Below, piece after piece: positions 43,191 to 53,253 of a DNA stretch of 64,000 nt. A program made the translations under genes and the position numbers. Source of the DNA: Nitrospiraceae bacterium (lineage in GTDB: Bacteria > Nitrospirota > Nitrospiria > Nitrospirales > Nitrospiraceae); the NCBI GenBank assembly GCA_035623075.1, contig DASPUC010000049.1:115177-179176 (forward strand). The letters run 5' to 3'. Below the pieces are notes generated by a model. The model had not been told where the DNA came from. It did not search any database and worked only from the letters and a program-made list of their open reading frames with translations. Each line of letters starts with the position of its first letter. Positions within the stretch are counted from its first letter, which is position 1.

Positions 43191-44063
43191 CTAGATGAGG
43201 CCCATGTCCTTGAGGACGCGGGCGAGTTTGTCGCGGGTATCTGTCGCCATCGCACAGAGCGGCAGCCGCAGTTCGGGATCGATCTTTCCCATCATGCCGA
43301 GCGCTTCTTTCACCGGAATCGGATTGGTCTCGTAAAAGAGAGCGGCAAACAGCGGGGACAGTTTAAAATGAATCCTCCGAGCTTCGTCAACTTTTCCCGC
43401 CATGAACGTCTTGACCAGATTGGCCATTTCCGCCGGTACGACATTGGCGGTCACGGTAATCACACCCTTGCCTCCGACCGCCATCATGGGAAGTGTCAAG
43501 GCATCGTCGCCCGCTAGGACCGTGAGGCGTTCCCCGCACATCTGCACGATGTCCGATGCTTGCTGGACCGATCCACTGCCTTCCTTGACGCCGACAACAC
43601 TCTTGATCGCGGACAGCCTGGCGATGGTGGCCGGCAACATGTTGACGCCGGTACGTCCTGGAATGTTGTACAGCACCAACGGAATATCCACTGACTCCGC
43701 GACCGCCTTATAATGCCGGTAGAGCCCTTCCTGCGTCGGCTTGTTGTAGTACGGTGTGATGAGAAGGGCTCCGTCTGCCTTGGCTTGCTTCGCATGTCTG
43801 GTGAGCGCAATCGCCTCGTCCGTGCTGTTTGATCCCGTCCCGGCAATGACCGGCACACGCCGGTTCACAATTTCTACGGTCAACTCAACGACGCGGTGGT
43901 GTTCTTCGTGCGAAAGGGTCGCAGACTCGCCCGTCGTACCGCAGGGGACGATTCCGTTCGTCCCGTTGGCAATCTGCCATTCGATCAACGAGCCAAAGGT
44001 CTGCTCATCGATCTTCCCTTTCCGAAAGGGAGTGACAATGGCCACCAGTGAACCGGTAAACAT
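43191..44063 (-). CDS. dapA: 4-hydroxy-tetrahydrodipicolinate synthase DapA
   Basis: The 290-residue protein contains GTNGIVPCGTTGESATLSHEEH, the tyrosine motif PYYNKPTQEG, LVLYNIPGRTGVN and the Schiff-base Lys in VVGVKEGSGSVQQ. It condenses pyruvate with aspartate semialdehyde. Length is typical. It lies 28 bp upstream of dapB and 47 bp after lysA in the same direction. Confidence 0.97.
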   Translation of the reverse strand: MFTGSLVAIVTPFRKGKIDEQTFGSLIEWQIANGTNGIVPCGTTGESATLSHEEHHRVVELTVEIVNRRVPVIAGTGSNSTDEAIALTRHAKQAKADGALLITPYYNKPTQEGLYRHYKAVAESVDIPLVLYNIPGRTGVNMLPATIARLSAIKSVVGVKEGSGSVQQASDIVQMCGERLTVLAGDDALTLPMMAVGGKGVITVTANVVPAEMANLVKTFMAGKVDEARRIHFKLSPLFAALFYETNPIPVKEALGMMGKIDPELRLPLCAMATDTRDKLARVLKDMGLI

Positions 44064-44110
44064 GATGACTCCTTATGCGAGCGATTGACTCAGGTTCCGC
44101 TCGCGAGCTG

Positions 44111-45373
44111 CTATTCTAAAAAGGCGGGAATCTTTTCACCCTTGACCAAATCGTCATAACTCTCGCGCGCTCGGATCACGTGAATCTCTCCGTCCTTGAC
44201 CAAGGCTTCGGGCACGCGAGGACGGGAATTGTAATTGGACGACATCACGAACCCGTATGCACCGGCACTCATGACGGCCAACACCTCGCCCGGGTGGACA
44301 TCCGGCAACGACCGATCTTTCGCGAGAAAATCCCCCGACTCACAGACAGGACCCACGACATCGACCTGATATTTGCCGCGGTGCAACACCGCTTCAGACA
44401 ATGGACGAATCTCGTGATAGGCGCCGTACAGACTCGGCCGAATCAGATCGTTCATGGCCGCATCGACGATCACGAACTTCTTCGCTTCCCCCTCCTTCAT
44501 GTACAGCACCTTGGTGACAAGAATCCCGGCATTGCCGACGATGACCCGGCCCGGTTCCATAATCATCGTGACGTTGAGGCCGCGCACCAATGGTGAAATC
44601 GCGTCGGCAAGGTCCTGTGGCATGGGAGGGGTCTCGTCCGAATACGTAATCCCGAGGCCGCCGCCGATGTTCAGATACCGGATGTTGATCCCGCTGCCTC
44701 TCAGCACCTCGACGAGTTTCAAGACTTTCTTGAGGGCCTCAACGAAGGGAGTCACTTCCGTCAGCTGTGAGCCGATATGTTTGTGCACCCCCACCATGTC
44801 GATGTGACTGAGCGAGGATGCGAGCTTGAACTCATCCAGGGCCCGATCAGCGGCGATCCCGAACTTGCTCTTCTTCAGACCGGTGGAAATGTAGGGATGT
44901 GTTTTGGGATCGATGTCCGGATTGATCCGCAACGCCACGCGCGCTTTCTTTCCCACTGACGCTGCCACCTCGTTGATGGTCTGCAATTCGGCTGATGACT
45001 CGACGTTGAACATGAGGATATCGGCCTTGAGCGCATCGCGAATTTCTTCGGCGTTCTTGCCCACGCCGGCAAATACGATCTTGGACGGCGGTACACCAGC
45101 CTTCAGGGCACGAAACAGTTCGCCACCCGATACAATATCGACACCGCTGCCCTCCTTCGCCATGAGACGAAGGATGGCCAGGTTGGAATTCGCCTTCATC
45201 GCGAAGGCGATGATATGGGGGGTTGCTGCAAACGCGCGGTCGTAGACCTGAAAATGGCGTACGAGGGTCGCGTGGCTATAGATGTAGCAGGGAGTGCCCA
45301 ACTCCTTGACGATCCGGCTGACCGGCACCTGCTCGCAATATAGCTCACCCTCCCGATACTCGAAACTATGCAT
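44111..45373 (-). CDS. lysA: Diaminopimelate decarboxylase
   Basis: The 420-residue product has the PLP-lysine motif IAFAMKANSN near residue 58, SGGELFRALKAGV, HKHIGSQLTEVTPF, NIGGGLGITY, EPGRVIVGNAGIL and VGPVCESGDFLAKDR. It makes lysine from meso-diaminopimelate. The ATG at 45373 overlaps the upstream radical-SAM stop by eight bases; a GTG start five codons earlier is also possible. It heads the lysine genes of this unit. Confidence 0.95.
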   Translation of the reverse strand: MHSFEYREGELYCEQVPVSRIVKELGTPCYIYSHATLVRHFQVYDRAFAATPHIIAFAMKANSNLAILRLMAKEGSGVDIVSGGELFRALKAGVPPSKIVFAGVGKNAEEIRDALKADILMFNVESSAELQTINEVAASVGKKARVALRINPDIDPKTHPYISTGLKKSKFGIAADRALDEFKLASSLSHIDMVGVHKHIGSQLTEVTPFVEALKKVLKLVEVLRGSGINIRYLNIGGGLGITYSDETPPMPQDLADAISPLVRGLNVTMIMEPGRVIVGNAGILVTKVLYMKEGEAKKFVIVDAAMNDLIRPSLYGAYHEIRPLSEAVLHRGKYQVDVVGPVCESGDFLAKDRSLPDVHPGEVLAVMSAGAYGFVMSSNYNSRPRVPEALVKDGEIHVIRARESYDDLVKGEKIPAFLE

Positions 45374-47276
45374 CCTGTAAATCCTCACTCAAAAACTCGA
45401 GACCGCTGAGCGAAAAGCCCTGGAGCGACGCTTCGAAGGCATCCTTGAATTTACGATAGCGAAGCTTCACGTGCGGGATCGCCGCCTTGATGGCATCCGA
45501 ATCCATCAACGCTTTCAAGGCGTCCGGCGTCGCGAGCTTGAGGTGTTCGAAATTCACGATGACATCCATCTTCGCCTGCTCGGCAGCATGCTTGATCCGT
45601 GCAAGCAGCTCTTGGGCGTTCAACCGATCTAACGTTCCTTCAAGGTCCACGAAGAGAGCGGCAAATTTGTCGTGCCGTTTCGTCTTGATGTTGAGCGCAA
45701 GGCTCTGCGGCACGATAGCCTTGGGATCGAACCGCTGCTTCAGCGCATGCAGCGCGCTGGGAATCAGGTGATCGGCATCCAGCACCGGCAGTTTGGCCTG
45801 CAGATTTTTCAGCACCGACGCCAAGGGCGACAGTGAGCCCTTGGGGCAGGATCGCTTGACCAGCTTACGAAATTCCCGATTCATTTCCCACCGCGCCACA
45901 AGCCGCTGGTTCGTGCCGGAAAGCCGCTTCCAAATCGAGGGAAGCGAATAGAATTGATGGTTGGCCCAATAGAACCCTTCCTGAAGTTGCTCTGGGGTCA
46001 TGCGGCTGGGCTGGAAGACGACGTGCTTGCCGTCGTACTTTGCCCAATCACGATCGAAGATCCGACCCGCATTATTATATCGGTCGAAGAGCGCGGTCCC
46101 CGGCAACGGTGTCAACACGTTAAAGTAGGCCAGCTCCACTTGGTTTTTGGTCAGAAAGTCAACCGCCCGCTCAAAAACGGATTCGTCATCGTTATCGAAC
46201 CCGAAGACGATTCCAGGATTGACCATGATGCCATAGTCATGGAACATCTTGATCTCTTGGGAAAACTTGTGGACGCGATTGAACGGCTTATTGGTCTCAT
46301 CAAGGCAATCTTCATCGAGCGACTCCATCCCGACGAAGACCGACACGCAGCCACTCTCCGCAGCCAATTTGACCATCTCTTCGTCATCGGCCAGGAAGAG
46401 AGTCGACTGGCATCCCCATTTGAGTTTGAGGGGTTTCAGCGCCGTCCAGAGTTCACGGCAATAGGCGCGATTACTGTTGTGCAAATCGTCGACGAACGCC
46501 ACGATGCTGCCATCCTCGATGCCGACGCGAATCCTGAGCGCGGTGACAAACGCCTTCCACAGGGGCTCGTCGCGCATACGCTCCACCAGCTCACTGCGAA
46601 TCCAGCGTTGGACGTGCTGGAGTTCCGTCACGACCTCTTCCACCGGCCGTCGTCGCGTTGTCTTGCCGTTAAAGGGGGAGACGCTGCAGAACTCGCAATC
46701 AAAGTGACAGCCACGAGTCGTAAAACTACACTGCCTCGTCATATAGGCATCGGGGCTCAGCAACTCGACGCGCGGGCTCTTGTAATGGTCCAGCGCGGGA
46801 AAACTCGTCATCTTGTACATCCGCTGCATCTTCCCCGCCTCATAGTCGGCCACCAGCTGAGGCCAGAGGTCTTCCGCTTCACCACATACAATGGCGTCGG
46901 CATGCTGTAAGGCTTCATCGGGACAATAGGTCGGATGGACGCCCCCCATGACCACCGTCTTCCCCCTCTTGCGGAATTCCGCGGCAATCTCATAGGCGCG
47001 TGGAGCGTAGCACGTCATGATAGACAGGCCGACCATGTCGCAGGGGTCATCAAAGTCGATGTCCTCGACCGCTTCATCGACGAGATCGACGTCCCAGTTC
47101 TCCGGCGTGTAGGCGGCGATGGTGGGCAAACTGAGTTTAGGAAACCAGACCGCCCGTCGCTCCGAAGCAGTCAGATGATATGGATTATTCCGTGGATAGG
47201 GATCAACGAGTAGCAGACGCGTACCCTTCTGAAGCACCGTTCGTTGCCCCTGTTTGGTTGGTTGGATAAGCTCCAT
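45366..47276 (-). CDS. B12-binding-domain radical SAM protein with an extra C-terminal domain
   Basis: The 636-residue product starts at 47276. An N-terminal B12-binding-like Rossmann domain (LLLVDPYPRNNPYHL, VGLSIMTCYAPRAYEI, GGVHPTYCPDEAL) precedes a radical SAM barrel with the CxxxCxxC motif GCHFDCEFCSV near residue 220. The C-terminal about 100 residues (AALFVDLEGTLDRLNAQELL, MDVIVNFEHLKLATPDALKAL) resemble a STAS-type alpha/beta domain. The substrate is unknown; hopanoid, lipid or modified peptide methylation are possibilities. It sits inside the arginine-lysine cluster, overlapping lysA. Confidence 0.83.
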   Translation of the reverse strand: MELIQPTKQGQRTVLQKGTRLLLVDPYPRNNPYHLTASERRAVWFPKLSLPTIAAYTPENWDVDLVDEAVEDIDFDDPCDMVGLSIMTCYAPRAYEIAAEFRKRGKTVVMGGVHPTYCPDEALQHADAIVCGEAEDLWPQLVADYEAGKMQRMYKMTSFPALDHYKSPRVELLSPDAYMTRQCSFTTRGCHFDCEFCSVSPFNGKTTRRRPVEEVVTELQHVQRWIRSELVERMRDEPLWKAFVTALRIRVGIEDGSIVAFVDDLHNSNRAYCRELWTALKPLKLKWGCQSTLFLADDEEMVKLAAESGCVSVFVGMESLDEDCLDETNKPFNRVHKFSQEIKMFHDYGIMVNPGIVFGFDNDDESVFERAVDFLTKNQVELAYFNVLTPLPGTALFDRYNNAGRIFDRDWAKYDGKHVVFQPSRMTPEQLQEGFYWANHQFYSLPSIWKRLSGTNQRLVARWEMNREFRKLVKRSCPKGSLSPLASVLKNLQAKLPVLDADHLIPSALHALKQRFDPKAIVPQSLALNIKTKRHDKFAALFVDLEGTLDRLNAQELLARIKHAAEQAKMDVIVNFEHLKLATPDALKALMDSDAIKAAIPHVKLRYRKFKDAFEASLQGFSLSGLEFLSEDLQDA

Positions 47277-47336
47277 CAGTTTCCCCTCCTCAGAACGAAC
47301 GAATAAGAGTCCCGCCTCCACACCATGTCACGACCA

Positions 47337-47606
47337 TCAACGAGTCCCCACCGGCTTCAAGGGCGGCAGCTCCACATCTGTTTCTTGCAACGCCGGCTCT
47401 GCGGCTTCCGGCCTTGTTTCTTCCGTGTCGACCGCTTCCTTGTGTGGCTCCTGAATCGCATGCTGTTGCTTCTGCCGAACGATCGTCGGGGTCACCCCTA
47501 CGTCCTCGGGTGGGATCGGCGACCCTACGACACCACAAGCCGTCAAAACCGCTACGAAGGCGGACAACACGACTCCTGTCCGCGATTGCAATGACCAGCG
47601 ATTCAC
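47337..47606 (-). CDS. Small lipoprotein, LptM/YifL-like
   Basis: The 89-residue product has a signal peptide and lipobox (LSAFVAVLTAC) followed by GVVGSPIPPEDVGV. The short Cys-Gly-x-x-Gly-x-x-x-Pro-Pro pattern after the lipid Cys is like LptM/YifL, a small lipoprotein often encoded beside lysA or dapF that helps mature the LPS transport complex. The remaining tail is acidic and disordered. It overlaps the argH stop by four bases (ATGA). The LptM assignment is a hypothesis. Confidence 0.6.
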   Translation of the reverse strand: MNRWSLQSRTGVVLSAFVAVLTACGVVGSPIPPEDVGVTPTIVRQKQQHAIQEPHKEAVDTEETRPEAAEPALQETDVELPPLKPVGTR

Positions 47607-49015
47607 GAAAGCATCCGCTCAAGCTCTTTAATGCGACGATCTACCTGAGTGCGTGCGGTCCCTCCAATTTGGGCCTTCCGATCGATTGCCGCCATAATTC
47701 CCAAGCGAGCCAGTACCCCTTTTTCAAATCGGTCGGAGAAGGCTCGAAGTTCCTCTAACGAAAAATCTGAGAGGTCACGCCCTTGATCCAACGCGGCCCG
47801 GACCACCCGGCCCGTGACCGCATGGGCCTCGCGAAACGGCATGCCTCTGGTCACCAGGTAGTCGGCAACTTCCGTGGCCAACATTCCGCCCCCTGAAACG
47901 GCATGCCGGAGAGCCTCCCGATTGATCTTCACGCGACGCATCAATTCGGTCAAGATTTGCACGGAACTCTGCACCGTATCGAGCGCGTCGAAGAGGGCCG
48001 GCTTGTCCTCCTGGAGGTCCCGATTATAACTCAACGGCAGGGCTTTCAACATCGTGAGGAGATTCATCAGCTGTCCATACACCCGGCCAGCCTTGCCTCG
48101 TACTAACTCGGGCACATCGGGGTTCTTCTTCTGCGGCATCATACTACTGCCGGTGCAAAACGCATCCGGCAGATCGACGAAGTGAAATTCCTGCGACGAC
48201 CACAGGATCAATTCTTCACTTAATCGCGACAGGTGCATCATGATGATCGCCAGGACCGACGCCACTTCGATCATGAAATCACGATCGGAGACCGCATCCA
48301 AGCTATTCTGTGTGATGGCTGGAAACCCGAGCAATAACGCGGTGTACCGTCGATCGATCGGATAGTTCGAGCCAGCCAAGGCCCCGGACCCCAACGGCAT
48401 GACGTTCAGTCGCACGCGCGCGTCCCGTACTCGTTCCTTGTCGCGCTCCAGCATCTCCACATAGGCCAACAAGTGATGGGCCATCAGCACGGGCTGGGCC
48501 CGTTGGAGATGGGTGTAGCCCGGCATGGGCACAGTTCGATTTCCCTTGGCCTTGGCCAGTAGCGTACGTTGAAACTCGGTCAGCTGATCGACAAGCTGAT
48601 CCAGTTGTTCCCGCAGATACAGCCGTATGTCCAACGCCACCTGGTCGTTGCGGCTTCGTCCCGTATGGAGTTTTCCTCCCAAAGGGCCTATCAGCTCGGT
48701 CAGTCGGCGTTCAATGGCCATATGAATATCTTCGTCGGATAACAGAAAGCGAAACCGTCCCCGGTCCAGCTCGGTCTTCACCGATTCAAGTCCGCGAACG
48801 ATGGTGCGCGTCTCTCCTCTGGACAGAACGCGGGCCCTCTCCAAGGTCTTGCAGTGCGCGACACTGCCCTGGACATCTTGCGCGTAGAGCCGATAGTCAA
48901 ACCCGACTGAGGCCGAAAACGCCTCCACCAGCCGATGGGTCTTGGCTCGAAACCTTCCGCCCCAGGCCTTACCGGCGATTGTGCGTCGATCCGTGCGTCC
49001 CTTCCGTGGCGTCAT
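47603..49015 (-). CDS. argH: Argininosuccinate lyase
   Basis: The 470-residue protein has the fumarase/aspartase superfamily signature GSSMMPQKKNPD, with the N-terminal motif AWGGRFRAKTHRLVEAFSAS and TGRSRNDQVALD, and HLQRAQP near residue 170. It splits argininosuccinate into arginine and fumarate. The start lies six bases after the argG stop. Its stop overlaps the small lipoprotein start. Confidence 0.97.
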   Translation of the reverse strand: MTPRKGRTDRRTIAGKAWGGRFRAKTHRLVEAFSASVGFDYRLYAQDVQGSVAHCKTLERARVLSRGETRTIVRGLESVKTELDRGRFRFLLSDEDIHMAIERRLTELIGPLGGKLHTGRSRNDQVALDIRLYLREQLDQLVDQLTEFQRTLLAKAKGNRTVPMPGYTHLQRAQPVLMAHHLLAYVEMLERDKERVRDARVRLNVMPLGSGALAGSNYPIDRRYTALLLGFPAITQNSLDAVSDRDFMIEVASVLAIIMMHLSRLSEELILWSSQEFHFVDLPDAFCTGSSMMPQKKNPDVPELVRGKAGRVYGQLMNLLTMLKALPLSYNRDLQEDKPALFDALDTVQSSVQILTELMRRVKINREALRHAVSGGGMLATEVADYLVTRGMPFREAHAVTGRVVRAALDQGRDLSDFSLEELRAFSDRFEKGVLARLGIMAAIDRKAQIGGTARTQVDRRIKELERMLS

Positions 49016-49021
49016 GACTGT

Positions 49022-50236
49022 TCAGGAGGACGCCTTTCGTCGCTGGGCCCGAATCGCCAATCGTAGGGCGTTCAAGCGAATAAAACCCTCGGCGTCTTTC
49101 TGCCGATAGACCTCGTCCTCCTCGAATGTCGCGATATCGAGACGATAGAGCGAGTTCCTGGATTTGCGCCCGACAACCGTGCAATTCCCCTTGTACAATT
49201 TCACGCGGACTGTTCCCGTCACGTCCTTTTGCGCCTCATCCATCGTCCTCTGGATCATCTCGCGTTCCGGGCTATACCAGTAGCCGTAATAGACCAGTTC
49301 CGCGTAGCGCGGGATCAGACTGTCACGCAGGTGCAACACTTCGCGATCCATCGTGAGGGATTCGAGGCCTCGATGAGCCGCATGCAGAATCGTCCCGCCA
49401 GGAGTTTCATAGACCCCGCGCGACTTCATACCGACGTACCGATTCTCGACGAGATCGACCCGACCGATCCCATGGGCTCCACCGAGCTTGTTGAGATGGG
49501 CCAGGAGCGTCGCCCCGCTCATCTTCTTGCCGTCGACTGCGAGCGGATCGCCAGCCTCGTACTCGATCTCGATTTCCTGGGCCTTATCCGGCGCTCGCTC
49601 GGGCGACACCGTCATTTGGAAGATTTCATCCGGAGGTGCTTCCCACGGGTCCTCCAAAATCCCGCCCTCATAGCTCACATGGAAGAGATTGAGATCCATG
49701 CTGTAGGGTTTTGCCTTGGTCGCCGTCACGGGAATGCCGTGTCGCTCGGCATATTCGATCAACTCACGCCGCGCCTTGAATTCCCATTCGCGCCAAGGGG
49801 CGATGATCCTGATCGTCGGCTCCAAGGACATGTACGTCAGCTCGAATCGCACTTGATCGTTTCCTTTGCCGGTGGCGCCATGCGACACAGCCTCGGCCCC
49901 TTCTTTCTTGGCGATTTCGATCTGCCGCCGCGCGATCAGAGGGCGGGCAATCGACGTCCCGAGCAGATAACTGCCTTCATACACCGCGTTCGCCCGTAAC
50001 ATCGGGAAGACGTGGTCCTTCACGAAGGTCTCGCGGAGGTCTTCCACATAGACGCTCTTCACGCCGAGTGTCTGGGCCTTCGATTTGACAGCCTTGAGAT
50101 CCTCGCCTTGGCCCAAATCAGCGCAAAACGCCACAACCTCACACCCGTAGGTCTCTTGGAGCCACTTCAGGATCACGGACGTATCCAGGCCGCCGGAATA
50201 GGCCAGCACTACTTTCTTGATCGTGCGCTTCGTCAC
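49022..50236 (-). CDS. argG: Argininosuccinate synthase
   Basis: The 404-residue product has the PP-loop motif [18 protein letters not shown] near residues 9-26, [13 protein letters not shown], and the [26 protein letters not shown] segment ([14 protein letters not shown]). It joins citrulline and aspartate with ATP. It overlaps the argF stop by four bases. Confidence 0.98.
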   Translation of the reverse strand: MTKRTIKKVVLAYSGGLDTSVILKWLQETYGCEVVAFCADLGQGEDLKAVKSKAQTLGVKSVYVEDLRETFVKDHVFPMLRANAVYEGSYLLGTSIARPLIARRQIEIAKKEGAEAVSHGATGKGNDQVRFELTYMSLEPTIRIIAPWREWEFKARRELIEYAERHGIPVTATKAKPYSMDLNLFHVSYEGGILEDPWEAPPDEIFQMTVSPERAPDKAQEIEIEYEAGDPLAVDGKKMSGATLLAHLNKLGGAHGIGRVDLVENRYVGMKSRGVYETPGGTILHAAHRGLESLTMDREVLHLRDSLIPRYAELVYYGYWYSPEREMIQRTMDEAQKDVTGTVRVKLYKGNCTVVGRKSRNSLYRLDIATFEEDEVYRQKDAEGFIRLNALRLAIRAQRRKASS

Positions 50237-51189
50237 TTCTTCCTTCTTCCCTTTCCGAGCAGCGTCACTAAGATCGCTTTCTGCATGTGCAGCCGGTTTT
50301 CCGCCTGGTCGATGATGACGGATTGCGGCCCATCGAGCACCTCAGCGGTGATTTCTTCTCCCCGGTGAGCCGGCAAACAATGCATGACGATCGCATCCGG
50401 TTTGGCCCGGTGCAGCAGGCGGCTGTTCACTTGATAGGGGGCCAAGACTTTCAATCGACGGGCCTGCTCTCGCTCCCGTCCCATACTGATCCACACGTCG
50501 GCATAGATCACGTCGGCCTCTTTCGCTGCTACATGGGGATCCTGCCCGATTTCGATCACCGCGCCGGTTTTCGTCGCTTCGATCCGCGCCACATCGACGA
50601 CATGCTGATCCGGTTGATACCCCACAGGACAACCGAGGGCGATCGTCATTCCCATCTTCGCGGCCGCTTCGATCAAGGAATTGGCGACGTTGTTCCCGTC
50701 TCCGATGTACGCGATCTTGACACCCCGTAATCGCCCTTTCTTTTCCTGAATCGTCATGAGGTCTGAAAGGGCTTGGCACGGATGGCTGAGATCCGTCAAG
50801 CCGTTGATAACCGGCATCGTCGCTTCTGCCGCCCACTCTTCTACGGTCGCATGGTCGTACGTGCGAATGACGATCCCATCGAGATACCGTGACAGCACCC
50901 GCGCCGTGTCCGCGATGCTTTCGCCCCGCGAGAGTTGAATGTCGGCCATATGCAACACCAGGGCATGGCCGCCCAATTGATTCATGCCCGCTTCGAACGA
51001 CACTCTGGTCCGCGTCGAAGGTTTCTGGAACAGCAACCCCAGCGTTTTGCCGGGCAGCAAGGAGTGGAGAATTCCCCGTCGCTGCCGATCCTTGAGGGTC
51101 GCCGCCAGCTTGAGCAGGTGCTCGATCTCAGCCTTGCTCACAGCCGCGACGTCGAGCAGGTCTTTCTTCATCGTGTGGACGGTCTTCAT
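50233..51189 (-). CDS. argF: Ornithine carbamoyltransferase
   Basis: The 318-residue protein shows the carbamoyl-phosphate motif [13 protein letters not shown] (STRTR near residues 57-61), [12 protein letters not shown] and the ornithine-binding [10 protein letters not shown]. It makes citrulline from ornithine. I use the ATG at 51189; GTG codons one and two positions upstream are alternatives. It starts ten bases after the argD stop. Confidence 0.97.
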   Translation of the reverse strand: MKTVHTMKKDLLDVAAVSKAEIEHLLKLAATLKDRQRRGILHSLLPGKTLGLLFQKPSTRTRVSFEAGMNQLGGHALVLHMADIQLSRGESIADTARVLSRYLDGIVIRTYDHATVEEWAAEATMPVINGLTDLSHPCQALSDLMTIQEKKGRLRGVKIAYIGDGNNVANSLIEAAAKMGMTIALGCPVGYQPDQHVVDVARIEATKTGAVIEIGQDPHVAAKEADVIYADVWISMGREREQARRLKVLAPYQVNSRLLHRAKPDAIVMHCLPAHRGEEITAEVLDGPQSVIIDQAENRLHMQKAILVTLLGKGRRKK

Positions 51190-51198
51190 CACCACACC

Positions 51199-52419
51199 CT
51201 ACGCCTCGTGCACACGTGTCTCGGTTCCCGCATGCTTGCTGAAGACCTGTGAGAGCACCTCAAGAAGACGGTCGATCTCACGCTGCGTGATAATCAGCGG
51301 GGGGACAAAGCGCACCACGCGCTCGCTGGTGCTGTTAATCAAGAGGCCGCGGGTGACGCATTCGCTCACCACTGTCTTTGCATCGATGTCGAGTTCCATT
51401 CCCTGAAGCAGCCCGAGGCCGCGCACGTCCCGCACGATTCGGTGGCGATCTCTGCATTCAGCCAAGCCTTTCGCCAAATATTCTCCCATCCGGCGCGCGT
51501 GGTCGAGCACTCGGCCTTCCAGCAATACGCGAAACACGGCAAGCGCAGCGGCACAGGCAAGCGGATTTCCCCCGAACGTCGACGCGTGGGAGCCAGGTCC
51601 AAAGACCTTGGCCACAGCGTCGATCGCAAGGCAAGCCCCGATTGGCACACCGCCCCCTAACCCCTTGGCCAGGGTCATGATATCCGGCTGCACCCCAAAC
51701 TGCTCGTAGGCAAAGAGCGTCCCGGTCCTGCCCATGCCGGTCTGCACTTCATCGAAAATCAACAGAATATCCTTCCGGGCACAGAGCTCCCGGAGACCGG
51801 CGAGATAGGTACGATCCGCCACATAGACTCCACCCTCGCCTTGAATCGGCTCGAGCATGATTGCCGCCGTCTCGTTGCTAACCGCCTGCTCCATCTCAGT
51901 CAAACTGTTGAACGTGACATAGCGGAACCCGGGCACGAGCGGATCATAGCCCTTCTGTACCTTCTCTTGACCAGTTGCCGTCAGCGTCGCCATCGTGCGG
52001 CCGTGGAAGGAGTTCTTCATCGTGATAATTTCGTACCGCCCATCCCCGTATTTGTCATGAGCATAGCGACGCGCGAGCTTGATCGCCGCTTCGTTGGCTT
52101 CCGCCCCGCTATTACAGAAAAACACTTTATCGGCAAACGAATGGTCGACCAGCACCCGCGCAAGCTTTACTTGGGGCTCGGTGTAGTACAGGTTGGAGGT
52201 GTGGATCAGTTGCTGGGCCTGCCGTTGGATTGCAAGGACGAGATCCGGGTGCCCATGGCCTAAAATATTCACCGCGATGCCACCCACGAAGTCGATGTAT
52301 TCTCGTCCCTCAAGGTCGTAGACCTTGGTCCCACGCCCCCGCACAATAGACAGAGGCTGGCGCGCATAGGTCTGCATGAGGTAGCGGCTCGCATCATCTT
52401 TTAGTTCATCGGTCGGCAT
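51199..52419 (-). CDS. argD: Acetylornithine aminotransferase
   Basis: The 406-residue product from 52419 has VGGIAVNILGHGHPDLV, FFCNSGAEANEAAIKLAR, FHGRTMATLTATGQEK, LIFDEVQTGMGRTG and the PLP-lysine motif LTLAKGLGGGVPIGA. It catalyses the acetylornithine step of arginine synthesis and may also serve in lysine metabolism. The longer frame from 52458 would begin before the predicted transcript. It heads the arginine operon. Confidence 0.96.
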   Translation of the reverse strand: MPTDELKDDASRYLMQTYARQPLSIVRGRGTKVYDLEGREYIDFVGGIAVNILGHGHPDLVLAIQRQAQQLIHTSNLYYTEPQVKLARVLVDHSFADKVFFCNSGAEANEAAIKLARRYAHDKYGDGRYEIITMKNSFHGRTMATLTATGQEKVQKGYDPLVPGFRYVTFNSLTEMEQAVSNETAAIMLEPIQGEGGVYVADRTYLAGLRELCARKDILLIFDEVQTGMGRTGTLFAYEQFGVQPDIMTLAKGLGGGVPIGACLAIDAVAKVFGPGSHASTFGGNPLACAAALAVFRVLLEGRVLDHARRMGEYLAKGLAECRDRHRIVRDVRGLGLLQGMELDIDAKTVVSECVTRGLLINSTSERVVRFVPPLIITQREIDRLLEVLSQVFSKHAGTETRVHEA

Positions 52420-52448
52420 AGCAAACGTATCCCATTGGAAAGAAAGGG

Positions 52449-52477
52449 AACCTAGCACAGGACCAGCCTGAAAGCAA
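52449..52477 (-). promoter_or_regulatory. Sigma-70-like promoter of the arginine gene cluster
   Basis: On the minus strand TTGCTT (52477-52472), a 17-base spacer and TAGGTT (52454-52449) precede argD by about 23 bases of leader. The start at 52419 is consistent with this promoter. Confidence 0.55.
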
Positions 52478-52570
52478 CCGCCGAGGGTTCAGGAAGAGCA
52501 GGAAGAGATTGGTCAAGCGCCGGTTATCGGTTTGTCCGAACAACCAAAAGGATGTGATAAGCTCCCGCAG

Positions 52571-53218
52571 ATGAAAACCTGTTCCCAGTGTCGCCAACCA
52601 AATGAAGCCGACGCCAATTATTGTTTCCACTGTGGAACGACGCTGACTACGACGAAAGCCGAAACAGAAACGGAGTCGCCGCCCGCTCCTCACGTTTCTA
52701 CGTCTGACGAAGCCCTTTGGCATAGATTCATCGGCCCTCACGCTGATCGTTATCTGGTCCAATTCAAAAAATTCGGCCCCGCCAACAGTCCCCGGTTCGC
52801 CCTGACGTGGAATTGGCCGGCGTTTTTGTTCGTCTCGTTTCTATGGTTTCTCTACCGCAAGATGTATCTCTATGCCTTGGTGTATGCGATCGGACCGATG
52901 ATCTCGGCCTACCTGACCGGCGACATGACAGTCGGCCTTGCCTGGAGCATGATCGCCGGCGCCACCGCCAATTATGTCTACTATTGGCATTGCCGGGAGC
53001 AGATTGCGGAAATCAAGAAACAGGGATGGACGAACCCGGAGGGGCAGGATCAGGCCCTCAAGGAAGCAGGCGGCGTGCAGCCGTACGTGATCTATGTCGG
53101 TATTGCCTTCTACGCCCTGTTCATTATGATGATGGTCAAGTTAATTCAAGAGGGCGACCTCGATGGCGAACGATCGCCCGGAAAACCAGCCAAGCCGACA
53201 GCTGCAAACAATGCGTGA
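52571..53218 (+). CDS. Zinc-ribbon DUF2628 membrane protein
   Basis: The 215-residue product starts MKTCSQCRQPNEADANYCFH, with two CxxC knuckles (CSQC, CFHC), then a linker and a DUF2628 membrane region: FALTWNWPAFLFVSFLWFLYRKMY, a middle helix, and YVIYVGIAFYALFIMMMVKL. The ribbon resembles that of the protein at 7320. The upstream in-frame ATG at 52532 has no ribbon advantage and may lie in the promoter. Function is unknown. Confidence 0.82.
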   Translation: MKTCSQCRQPNEADANYCFHCGTTLTTTKAETETESPPAPHVSTSDEALWHRFIGPHADRYLVQFKKFGPANSPRFALTWNWPAFLFVSFLWFLYRKMYLYALVYAIGPMISAYLTGDMTVGLAWSMIAGATANYVYYWHCREQIAEIKKQGWTNPEGQDQALKEAGGVQPYVIYVGIAFYALFIMMMVKLIQEGDLDGERSPGKPAKPTAANNA

Positions 53219-53253
53219 TAGTCAGCAGCCTGGAAGTTGTTTGACCAGCCCTT

